From positions 2,708,641-2,752,766 of the forward strand of contig NZ_LR733312.1 of the NCBI RefSeq assembly GCF_902506295.1: 44,126 nt of DNA. Reading direction: 5' to 3'. A model generated the notes under the pieces. It was not told the DNA's origin and made no database searches. It saw nothing but the letters and a program-made list of their open reading frames with translations. The DNA is from Luteimonas sp. 9C. GTDB taxonomy: Bacteria > Pseudomonadota > Gammaproteobacteria > Xanthomonadales > Xanthomonadaceae. This document shows, piece after piece, positions 15,714-22,727 of this stretch. Numbering within the stretch: the first letter of the stretch is position 1; every line of letters begins with the position of its first letter. The position numbers and the translations under genes were made by a program.

Positions 15714-16421
15714 ATGAATCTGCGTACATCGAAAAAGCAAGCGGCGCCGCTCGGTTTGGTACTCGATGGTTTGCTCGCGTGTGTACTGGCGCTGGCAGTG
15801 CCCAGTGCATGGGGCGCGGATGGTGATGCAGCTGTTCAGCGCGCGCTCCTGCAGGCCGTTTCGCAGCCCGCGCCTGTAGAGGTGGATGCGCGCGCGGTAG
15901 ATACGCTGTCCTTCCGCCGAGATGCTGCAGTCAGCGCACGCGTTGAGCAGGAGACGATCCAGGCGCTGGGTCGAAACCCTGGGCAGATCGCGGAACTGGA
16001 AGAAGTCATAGGCTCAGGCGATATGCTGCGCGAGTTCGACAAGATCCTGCGTCGCTACGGCTACGACCCGACCAATCTCGGCGATGTGCTGGCCGCGCAT
16101 CTGCTGATCTCGTGGGAGGTCGTCAACGATCGCGATTCGCGCCAGTCGCCGGACGGTCAGCGCGCGGTGCGACGGCAGTTGATCGGGCCGCTTGCGGCGG
16201 TGCCGGAGGTGGCGGCGATGTCGGACGCGGCGAAACAGGCGCAGGCCGAGCGGACCGCCTATCTGACGATGGTCTCGGCGCTGACCTACCAGTTGCTGAA
16301 GCAGCAGGGCAATCGGGAAGCTTTGCGCGCGCTGTCGGCGAGCGTGCGTCAGGGTCTGCAGGGCAATGGTGTGGATCTGCAGCGTGTCTCGCTCGGCGAT
16401 GGCGGTCTGGTCACGCGCTGA
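15714..16421 (+). CDS. Sec-exported DUF6683-like protein (paralogue B)
   Basis: The product is 235 aa. A signal peptide runs to about residue 33 (GLLACVLALAVPSAWG), followed by a helical exported domain. It shares the region TNLGDVLAAHLLISWEVVND and the end GNGVDLQRVSLGDGGLVTR with paralogue A (13843-14616), so the two arose by duplication. Function is unknown. The Sec signal argues for a periplasmic or outer-membrane role rather than injection. ATG 15714 has a good AGGAGAG ribosome-binding site. It is convergent with the 510-aa protein gene. Confidence 0.75.
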   Translation: MNLRTSKKQAAPLGLVLDGLLACVLALAVPSAWGADGDAAVQRALLQAVSQPAPVEVDARAVDTLSFRRDAAVSARVEQETIQALGRNPGQIAELEEVIGSGDMLREFDKILRRYGYDPTNLGDVLAAHLLISWEVVNDRDSRQSPDGQRAVRRQLIGPLAAVPEVAAMSDAAKQAQAERTAYLTMVSALTYQLLKQQGNREALRALSASVRQGLQGNGVDLQRVSLGDGGLVTR

Positions 16422-16446
16422 GAAGCACCAGGTCGAGACAGAGAAG

Positions 16447-16466
16447 GGGCGCCGCATGCGGCGCCC
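16447..16466. terminator. 20-bp palindrome in a convergent gap, likely bidirectional terminator
   Basis: GGGCGCCGCATGCGGCGCCC is a perfect palindrome lying between the stops of the second DUF6683-like gene (16421) and the minus-strand 510-aa gene (16485). It has only a weak T-rich tail (GTTCGTTTGG). Confidence 0.6.
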
Positions 16467-16484
16467 GTTCGTTTGGGGCAAGCG

Positions 16485-18017
16485 TTAGCGACGCATCGGA
16501 TCAGGCGGTGGTCGCTGCGCGCGCATGAGCTGGCGCCCGAGCCACCATGCGCCGAGGGCGGCCAGCAGACCCGCCCACGCGAACTCGCCCGTCCAGCGCC
16601 GCAGCGTCGGCGCGGCAGGAAGTTCGCCGAGGCTCAACAGGAAGCTGACGAGGACGAGGCCCAGGCATCCATACGCCACGATCGCCAGCACCCAGAACAT
16701 CTGCTGGAAGACCTTGGCGATCTGGCGCGGTGTGTCGTCGTCGTGGGGCCGCATCACGTGCAAGCGGCCCTGCGCGGCGGCGAGCATCCACTGGCCCAGT
16801 TCCTGCGCGCCGACCTTCAGGCGACCGCGTCGACGCAGGCCGGGTCCATCCAGGGTGTAGGTGCCGGCGCCGGTCAGCTCGGCGCGGACCGGGCCACCGG
16901 CGTCGAGCGAGGCCGTACCGGCAATCGGATTGCCGGACGCCTGCGCTTGCGGGTTGCCGGCAAGCTGTTGTGCGACCGGTGCCTGCGCCACGGTCGTGGC
17001 GAGGGGCACGGCAGCGAGCAGTGCCGCGCCCTGCAGTGCGCTGGAGAGATTGGGCTGCACAGGCGGCTGTGCCTGCTGCGGAACCGCCGCACGATCGGCA
17101 GCGGGATTGCCGGCAGCTGCAAAGGGGGCGTCCGTGCGCGCGGGCTGCATCTGCTGCGGAACCGGCGCTGAGGTCGCCTGCTGCGCCAACGTGTTCGTGG
17201 CCTGCGGCTGCACCTGCGTGGGTTGCGCCGGTGGCGCTTGCCCCATGGCCTGCGCCGAGGTCGCGGCCGACTGTGCGGGAACCGCTTGGGTCTGCATCGG
17301 CGTCTGCGCGGGCGCGGCCTGCATCGGCCCACTCGCTTGCTGGGCCGACAGAGGCTGGGTCGGTACCGGATTCGCCGCCTGTGGAATCGACGCTGGGGCG
17401 CCGGGCAGCGCATTGGCGACCGTGCGCACCACGTTCGCAGCGGTCTGCACGACATTGCCGGGCAGATTGCCGAGACCCTGTGCGGCCCCGGGGACATTGC
17501 CGGGCACCGGTGCCGTTACAGGGCCGCCACCGGGGGACACGGGTGTCGACAGGCTGGGCGCGGGACCCGGCGGAACCAGAATGTTGCGGAGTGTCGTGGT
17601 GACGGAATTGACCAGATTTCCGGCCGTGTTGATCAGCCCGCCTCCCATCTGCGGCGCGGTCGCCATGCCGTTCGCGACGGGCGTATTCGCGGGCGGCGCG
17701 CTGAAGGGCATCGGCGGCGGCGGAAGCGACACGCCACCCGGGAGGTTGAACGTCGGTAGCCCGGTCGGCGCCGACGGCGTGGGCGTCGCATTCGCAGTGG
17801 GCATGCTCGCAGTGGATTGCGGCGCCGCAGTCGATGCCGGAGCGCCGCCTGCGCCCGTGCCCGGAAAGATGTTCGGGAGCAGACGCCCCGGCAGCGCCTG
17901 CATGAAGCCGCCGAACTGCTGTGACAGCGACATGCCCCCAGCGCCGCCGCCACGTCCGAGTCCGGGCAGAGGCGGCAGCTTCGGCAAGCCGGGAAGGCCT
18001 GGTGGCTGTAGGGACAC
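16485..18017 (-). CDS. 510-aa Pro/Gln/Ala-rich protein with two C-terminal membrane helices, candidate T3S substrate/translocon protein
   Basis: I recognise no family. The N-terminus is Pro/Gly/Leu-rich (starts MSLQPPGLPGLPKLPPLPG). About 190-370 is a low-complexity Gln/Pro/Ala tract. A small beta-rich patch (RAELTGAGTYTLDGPGL) at about 375-400 precedes two membrane helices near 439-464 (MFWVLAIVAYGCLGLVLV) and 479-497. There is no Sec signal. Two closely spaced helices without a signal peptide recall T3S translocators, but the helix position at the extreme C-terminus is different. The GTG start has a strong GGAGG 6 nt upstream. A TAGGG-type inverted repeat lies 100 bp upstream, shared with two other substrate-like genes. 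It is encoded opposite to its neighbours. Confidence 0.7.
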   Translation of the reverse strand: MSLQPPGLPGLPKLPPLPGLGRGGGAGGMSLSQQFGGFMQALPGRLLPNIFPGTGAGGAPASTAAPQSTASMPTANATPTPSAPTGLPTFNLPGGVSLPPPPMPFSAPPANTPVANGMATAPQMGGGLINTAGNLVNSVTTTLRNILVPPGPAPSLSTPVSPGGGPVTAPVPGNVPGAAQGLGNLPGNVVQTAANVVRTVANALPGAPASIPQAANPVPTQPLSAQQASGPMQAAPAQTPMQTQAVPAQSAATSAQAMGQAPPAQPTQVQPQATNTLAQQATSAPVPQQMQPARTDAPFAAAGNPAADRAAVPQQAQPPVQPNLSSALQGAALLAAVPLATTVAQAPVAQQLAGNPQAQASGNPIAGTASLDAGGPVRAELTGAGTYTLDGPGLRRRGRLKVGAQELGQWMLAAAQGRLHVMRPHDDDTPRQIAKVFQQMFWVLAIVAYGCLGLVLVSFLLSLGELPAAPTLRRWTGEFAWAGLLAALGAWWLGRQLMRAQRPPPDPMRR

Positions 18018-18090
18018 CGTTGCCTCCGGGGGCTGGATGGCAGGCAGAAGGGGCGCGCGGGGGCCACTCGACGGCGGCTTGCCCCGAGGG

Positions 18091-18131
18091 TAGGCGCCCT
18101 AAGGCACCGCCACACCCTGGGGTCGACCCTA
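18091..18131 (-). promoter_or_regulatory. TAGGG-type inverted repeats upstream of the 510-aa gene (candidate operator, site 3)
   Basis: Read on the minus strand, TAGGGTCGACCCCA (18131-18118) matches TAGGG-N4-CCCTA with one mismatch. Exactly 30 bp downstream is a second TAGGG (18101-18097) forming TAGGGCGCCTA, a palindrome with shorter spacing. The 30-bp step is about three helical turns, which would place two regulator dimers on one face. The main repeat is 100 bp before the GTG start. Confidence 0.5.
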
Positions 18132-18143
18132 GCGTGCGTCGTT

Positions 18144-18161
18144 CTGCGACCGCGGTCGCAG
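18144..18161. repeat. Perfect 18-bp palindrome CTGCGACCGCGGTCGCAG
   Basis: The sequence is its own reverse complement. It lies between the terminator of the acid phosphatase gene and the TAGGG-type repeats of the 510-aa gene. It could be a dimeric-regulator site or part of transcript termination. Confidence 0.5.
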
Positions 18162-18164
18162 CAT

Positions 18165-18189
18165 AAAAAAAGGGAGACTTTCGTCTCCC
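18165..18189 (-). terminator. Terminator of the acid phosphatase gene
   Basis: On the minus strand GGGAGAC-GAAA-GTCTCCC is followed by seven T. It lies about 105 bp behind the stop of the acid phosphatase gene and isolates the 510-aa gene from it. Confidence 0.85.
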
Positions 18190-18294
18190 TTCAAGCCGGC
18201 AAAGCCGGAGGACTATGGTGTGGCGGACGCAGGCTACCGCGTCCGGATACCTGATGCAACACTTGAGATAAGGCGTTGCAAGTGACTGATTCGA

Positions 18295-19221
18295 TTAGTC
18301 GGCCAGTTCCAGGGCATTGCGCTTCGACGCGCGACGGTCGCCCGCAGGCTGGTCCCAGGCGTTGTTGAACTGGGCCGGCTCCCAGCCGCCGTAGCTCGGA
18401 TTGGCCAGCATCCACCAGCGCTCGCCGAACCAATCGCCGTAGGTGTCGAGCAGTTCCCCGCGGGCGTCGGACGTGTTGGCGACGATGTCGACGAAGTCGC
18501 CCAGCTGATCACCGAACTGCATCAGCACGCGGTAGTCGCGACCCGCCAGACGCCGCCGGCAGGTCTTCTCGGTACCGTGCTGCTCGCAGTTCTCGACGAA
18601 CGTGCCCAGGCCGAGAAACACACTTTCGTCCTTCACCGGCAGCCCTTCGGCACGGAGATTCGCCAGCGTCGCCTCCTGCAGATGCTGGGCGCGGTTGGAC
18701 AGGTACAGGATGGTCACGCCCTTGGCCTCGGCCGCCTTGGCGAACTCGAGCACGCCCGGCACCGGCTTGGCCTTCTTCTCGGCGACCCACTGCGCCCAGG
18801 TGACCTCGTCGTATTCCAGGCCGTTCTGGATCAAACGCGCCTGGTAGGGCGAGTTGTCGAGCACGGTTTCGTCGATGTCCATGATCACCGCCGGCGGCAA
18901 CGCGGTCGCATCGCCGATCAGCTCGCGTTCCTCGGGCACCAGCGCATCCCAGTTCGTCTCGGCCAGCGCGTCGTCGAGGTGATCGGCCGCGGCGCGGAAG
19001 ATCGACAGGCTGTTGGCGCGGTACTCCTCCGATCGCTGGATCCACAGCACCGCGTTGAGGTTGTCGCTGGGATCGGTCGCAGCCGGCGCCGGCGACGCGG
19101 ATGCGGCAGGCGCCGTGTCGGCAGCAGCGTCGGTGGGCGCGGTGTCCGGCGTCGTCGGCTTGCAGGCGGCCAGCAGCAGGGCGCCGGCGAGCAGGGTGAG
19201 GGCGGGTGCGGTCAGGCGCAT
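18295..19221 (-). CDS. 5'-nucleotidase/acid phosphatase lipoprotein, e(P4) family (HAD class IIIB)
   Basis: The product is about 308 aa. A lipoprotein signal ends LLAAC with Cys at about 20, then comes an Ala/Pro/Thr-rich linker. The HAD phosphatase core has the nucleophile motif VIMDIDETVLDNSPYQ and motif II ILYLSNRAQ, ending with FGDQLGDFVDI for motif IV. Family members (Haemophilus e(P4), class C acid phosphatases) dephosphorylate nucleoside monophosphates at the outer membrane for nucleoside or NAD uptake. The start at 19221 (MRLTAP) gives a compact signal peptide; an ATG at 19239 would add six residues. Neither has a clear Shine-Dalgarno. It is followed by a strong terminator. Confidence 0.9.
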   Translation of the reverse strand: MRLTAPALTLLAGALLLAACKPTTPDTAPTDAAADTAPAASASPAPAATDPSDNLNAVLWIQRSEEYRANSLSIFRAAADHLDDALAETNWDALVPEERELIGDATALPPAVIMDIDETVLDNSPYQARLIQNGLEYDEVTWAQWVAEKKAKPVPGVLEFAKAAEAKGVTILYLSNRAQHLQEATLANLRAEGLPVKDESVFLGLGTFVENCEQHGTEKTCRRRLAGRDYRVLMQFGDQLGDFVDIVANTSDARGELLDTYGDWFGERWWMLANPSYGGWEPAQFNNAWDQPAGDRRASKRNALELAD

Positions 19222-19336
19222 GGGCGGGTCCGTCGTCATCGTGTGAACACGCGAGTTTAACGGCCGCGATCGCCCCGAACATGACAGCCCGGCATGCGGG
19301 GCGCATCCTGTCGCCCCTTTCGAGGCTGGAATTTCC

Positions 19337-19993
19337 ATGGACGCGCAGACGCAGGACCAGGACCGCTGGCCCCGGCTCACCCCGATCGAGGCACGCGTGC
19401 TCGGCTGTCTGGTGGAGAAGCAGGCGACCACGCCGGACGTGTATCCGCTGACCGTCAACGCGGCGCAGTCGGCGGCCAACCAGAAGACCGCGCGCGAGCC
19501 GGTGATGTCGGCCTCGTTCGGCGACGTGCAGCACGCGCTGCGACAACTGGAAGGCCACCGGTTCGCACGGCAGTCGTTCTCCTCGCGCGCCGAGCGCCAT
19601 GAGCATGTGCTGGGCACGGCGCTGGATGTCCCGCAGCCGCAGGTCGTGCTGCTCGCGCTGCTGATGCTGCGCGGCGCGCAGACGCTCGCCGAGCTGGTGA
19701 CGCGCAGCGAACGCATGCATCCCTTCGCCGATGCCGACGACGCGCGCCATCATCTCGAGCGTCTGGCCGGCAAAGGGCTGGCGGTGCGCATTCCGCCGTT
19801 GGCGGGCCGCCGCGAGGACCGCTATGCGCATCTGCTGTGCGGGCCGGTCGATGTGGCCGCCATTGCCGCAGCAGGCCCCGCGCGTGAATCGGCCGGAGAT
19901 GCGGGCCTGGCAGCCCGGGTCGAAGCCCTGGAGGCCGAGGTCCTTGCGCTGCGAGAAGCGCTGGACGCGCTGACGGCACGCGTGCCGGTTTGA
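19337..19993 (+). CDS. yceH: YceH/DUF480 family protein
   Basis: The 218-aa product belongs to the DUF480 winged-helix family. The N-terminus has the hallmark [20 protein letters not shown] and [19 protein letters not shown]. The second winged-helix repeat contains [20 protein letters not shown], and the C-terminal coiled coil ([17 protein letters not shown]) is usual. The molecular role of the family is not established. It is convergent with rep; an 11-bp perfect stem fills the gap. Confidence 0.93.
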   Translation: MDAQTQDQDRWPRLTPIEARVLGCLVEKQATTPDVYPLTVNAAQSAANQKTAREPVMSASFGDVQHALRQLEGHRFARQSFSSRAERHEHVLGTALDVPQPQVVLLALLMLRGAQTLAELVTRSERMHPFADADDARHHLERLAGKGLAVRIPPLAGRREDRYAHLLCGPVDVAAIAAAGPARESAGDAGLAARVEALEAEVLALREALDALTARVPV

Positions 19994-20003
19994 CTGCTGG
20001 ATT

Positions 20004-20035
20004 CCTCCAGGCGCTGCCAAGGCCGCGCCTGGAGG
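20004..20035. terminator. Hairpin between convergent yceH and rep
   Basis: CCTCCAGGCGC (20004-20014) pairs perfectly with GCGCCTGGAGG (20025-20035) around a 10-nt loop. It fills almost the whole 42-bp gap between the two stops. There is no T tract, so termination may be weak or Rho-aided. Confidence 0.55.
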
Positions 20036-22012
20036 TCAGCTGTCGAGCAACGCCCGGATCGCCGCGAATCCGTGATCGGCACGCTCGCGCTTGCGGGCCG
20101 CATCGGCCACCGGATCCGCGCCGTCGCGCTGCACCTCGGCGGCCGGCAGTTCCTCGAAGAACCGGCTCGGCGTGAGCCGCAGCTTCTGCCCCCAACGCTG
20201 GGTCTCGCGCGGATGGCTCAGCCACAGCTGTTCCTTCGCGCGGGTGATGCCCACGTAGAGCAGGCGCCGCTCCTCGTCGATGCGACCCTCGTCGATGCTC
20301 GACTCGTGCGGCAGCGTGTTGTCGTCCATGCCGATGATGAAGACGTAGCGGAACTCCAGTCCCTTGGCGGCGTGCATGCTCATCAGTCGCACCTGGTTGC
20401 CGGCGTCGCCCTTGTCCGCATGACTCAGCAACGCGAGTTGCGAAGCCAGTTCGCCGGGCCCGGCCCCGCGCGCGCCTTCGAACCAGTCGGCCAGTTCGTT
20501 GAGGTTGCCCGAGCGGATCCGGAACAGCTCGTCGGTCTTGCACTGGGCCCTGACCATCGCGATCAGCCCGGAGCGTTCGTTGAGTTCGCGCACCAGTTCG
20601 CCGGCCGGCAAGCGGCGGGCGTCCTCGCGCAGTCCGCGCAGGATGTCGCCGAACTCGCTGAGCGCATTCGCCGCGCGCGGCGGCAACTGCTTGAGCAGGC
20701 CCATCGATTCGATCGCGCGCGACATCGGCATGTCGGCCGCGCGCGCCAGTTCCGACAGCCGCGCCAGCGAGGTCTGGCCGACGCCGCGCGCCGGTGACTG
20801 CACCGCGCGCAGGAAGGCCGAATCGTCGTCGGGATTGGCCAGCATGCGCAGCCAGGACATCGCGTCCTTGACCTCGCCGCGATCCAGGAACGCCGTGCCG
20901 CCGCTCAGGTGATACGGCACGCGCAGCAGCTGCAGCGCTTTTTCCAGCGGGCGCGAGAGATGGTTGCTGCGGAACAGGATGCAGAACTCGCTCCATTCCA
21001 ACTGGCGCGAGGACTGCAGGAACTGGATCTCGCCAGCCACCTTCTCGGCTTCGTGCGCGCTGTCGCGGCACTCCCAGATGCGGATGCGCTCGCCGTCGGC
21101 CTGCGCGCTCCACAGCGTCTTGGGGTGCTCGTGCGGATTGTTGGCGATGAGCGCATTCGCCGCGCGCAGCACGCGATTGCTGCAGCGGTAGTTCTGTTCG
21201 AGCTTGACGATGCGCAGGGTCGGATAATCCGTGCCCAGCGCGGTCAGGTTCTCCGGATTCGCGCCGCGCCAGGCATAGATGCTCTGGTCGTCGTCACCCA
21301 CGCAGGTGAAGTTGCCCTTCGGCCCGGCGATCGCCTTGAGCAGGCGGTACTGCGCGTCGTTGGTGTCCTGGCACTCGTCGACCAGCAGATAGCCGATCCG
21401 CTCGCGCCACGCGTCGCGCGCGTCGTCGTCGGATTCGAGCAACTGCACCGGCAGACGGATCAGATCGTCGAAGTCGACCGCGTTGAACGCGGTCAGGCGT
21501 TCCTGGTAGCGCGCATACAGCGCGGCCGCTTCGAACTCGCGCGCGCTGATCGCGACGGCGTGCGCCTGCTCCGGCGACAGGCCGGCATTTTTGGCCTTCG
21601 ATACCAGGCCCTGCAGCAGCTGGATCATGTCCGGCTTGACGCCCGGCAGCAGGTCCTTGATCTGCGAGGCGCTGTCGTCGGCGTCGAAGATCGAGAAGCC
21701 GCGCCGCAGACCCAGCTTGGCGTGGTCGATCTGCAGCATCTTCAGGCCGAGCGCATGGAAGGTGCAGATCGTCAGGCCGTCCGCCGCATCGCCGCGGATG
21801 CGCTTGGCGATGCGCTCGCGCATCTCCTTGGCGGACTTGTTGGTGAACGTGATCGCCGCGATGCGCTTGGCCGGGTAGCGGCCCGACTGGATCAGATGCG
21901 CGATCTTCTCCACGATCACGCGCGTCTTGCCGCTGCCCGCGCCGGCGAGCACCAGCAACGGACCCTCGACATGGCCGAGCGCCTGGGCTTGTTGGGGGTT
22001 GAGACCGTGCAT
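20036..22012 (-). CDS. rep: ATP-dependent DNA helicase Rep
   Basis: The 658-aa product is a UvrD/Rep superfamily-1 helicase. It starts MHGLNPQQAQALGHVEGPLL, with Walker A AGAGSGKT at 23-30. The motif Ia region is AITFTNKSAKEMRERI, motif II is LLVDECQDTN, the motif III region is CVGDDDQSIYAWRGA and motif IV is KLEQNYRCS. The C-terminus has VRLMSMHAAKGLEF and VGITRAKEQLWLS. Rep removes protein roadblocks ahead of replication forks and restarts stalled ones. ATG 22012 fits the family; frame extension to 22099 would add an unlikely 29-residue tail. It is divergent from tdk, 79 bp apart. Confidence 0.95.
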   Translation of the reverse strand: MHGLNPQQAQALGHVEGPLLVLAGAGSGKTRVIVEKIAHLIQSGRYPAKRIAAITFTNKSAKEMRERIAKRIRGDAADGLTICTFHALGLKMLQIDHAKLGLRRGFSIFDADDSASQIKDLLPGVKPDMIQLLQGLVSKAKNAGLSPEQAHAVAISAREFEAAALYARYQERLTAFNAVDFDDLIRLPVQLLESDDDARDAWRERIGYLLVDECQDTNDAQYRLLKAIAGPKGNFTCVGDDDQSIYAWRGANPENLTALGTDYPTLRIVKLEQNYRCSNRVLRAANALIANNPHEHPKTLWSAQADGERIRIWECRDSAHEAEKVAGEIQFLQSSRQLEWSEFCILFRSNHLSRPLEKALQLLRVPYHLSGGTAFLDRGEVKDAMSWLRMLANPDDDSAFLRAVQSPARGVGQTSLARLSELARAADMPMSRAIESMGLLKQLPPRAANALSEFGDILRGLREDARRLPAGELVRELNERSGLIAMVRAQCKTDELFRIRSGNLNELADWFEGARGAGPGELASQLALLSHADKGDAGNQVRLMSMHAAKGLEFRYVFIIGMDDNTLPHESSIDEGRIDEERRLLYVGITRAKEQLWLSHPRETQRWGQKLRLTPSRFFEELPAAEVQRDGADPVADAARKRERADHGFAAIRALLDS

Positions 22013-22091
22013 CGGCACCACGCGAGTCAGCGACGCGCATTGTAGCGGTCGGGCCTCCGCCGGGCCTGAAGCGCGCCGGTAGAATGCCGCC

Positions 22092-22715
22092 ATGGCCAAG
22101 CTGTACTTCTACTACTCGGCGATGAACGCCGGAAAGACCACCACGCTGCTGCAGAGCGCGCACAACTACCGCGAGCGCGGCATGCGCGTGGCGCTGCTGA
22201 CGCCGCGGCTCGACCACCGCGCGGGCGTGGGCCGGGTGGCGTCGCGAATCGGCCTGTCGTCGGACGCGATCGCGTTCGACCGCAATGACGATCTGCTCGG
22301 CCGGATCCGCGCGCTGGTCGATGGCGATGGCAGCCTGCACTGCGTGCTGGTCGACGAAGCGCAGTTCCTGTCGCAGGCGCAGGTGTGGCAGCTGTCGGAG
22401 GTCGTCGACGCGCTGCGGATTCCGGTGCTGTGCTATGGCCTGCGCACGGACTTCCGCGGTGAGCTGTTCGAAGGCAGCCGTTACCTGCTGGCCTGGGCCG
22501 ACGAGCTGACGGAGATCAAGACCATCTGCCACACCGGCAAGAAGGCCACGATGACCGTGCGCGTCGACGAACAGGGCTATGCGGTGCAGGACGGGCCGCA
22601 GGTGGAGATCGGCGGCAACGAGCGTTACGTCTCGGTGAGCCGCGCGGAGTTCAAGCGCATCGTGCGGGGCGAGGGCCGGATCGAGCCGGTGCAGCCGCAG
22701 TTGCCGCTGGTCTGA
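22092..22715 (+). CDS. tdk: Thymidine kinase (type II), structural zinc site mostly lost
   Basis: The 207-aa product has the P-loop [18 protein letters not shown] (9-26), Walker [10 protein letters not shown] and the lasso-like [15 protein letters not shown]. It phosphorylates thymidine in the salvage pathway. In E. coli Tdk the C-terminal zinc is held by three Cys and one His (CHCGRKA and SVCRKHY). Here the corresponding stretches read CHTGKKA and SVSRAEF, so three of the four ligands are replaced. The rest of the C-terminus ([14 protein letters not shown]) is intact, so the enzyme is probably active but folds without zinc. It is convergent with the protein kinase gene. Confidence 0.93.
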   Translation: MAKLYFYYSAMNAGKTTTLLQSAHNYRERGMRVALLTPRLDHRAGVGRVASRIGLSSDAIAFDRNDDLLGRIRALVDGDGSLHCVLVDEAQFLSQAQVWQLSEVVDALRIPVLCYGLRTDFRGELFEGSRYLLAWADELTEIKTICHTGKKATMTVRVDEQGYAVQDGPQVEIGGNERYVSVSRAEFKRIVRGEGRIEPVQPQLPLV

Positions 22716-22727
22716 GCCGGCTGCGGG

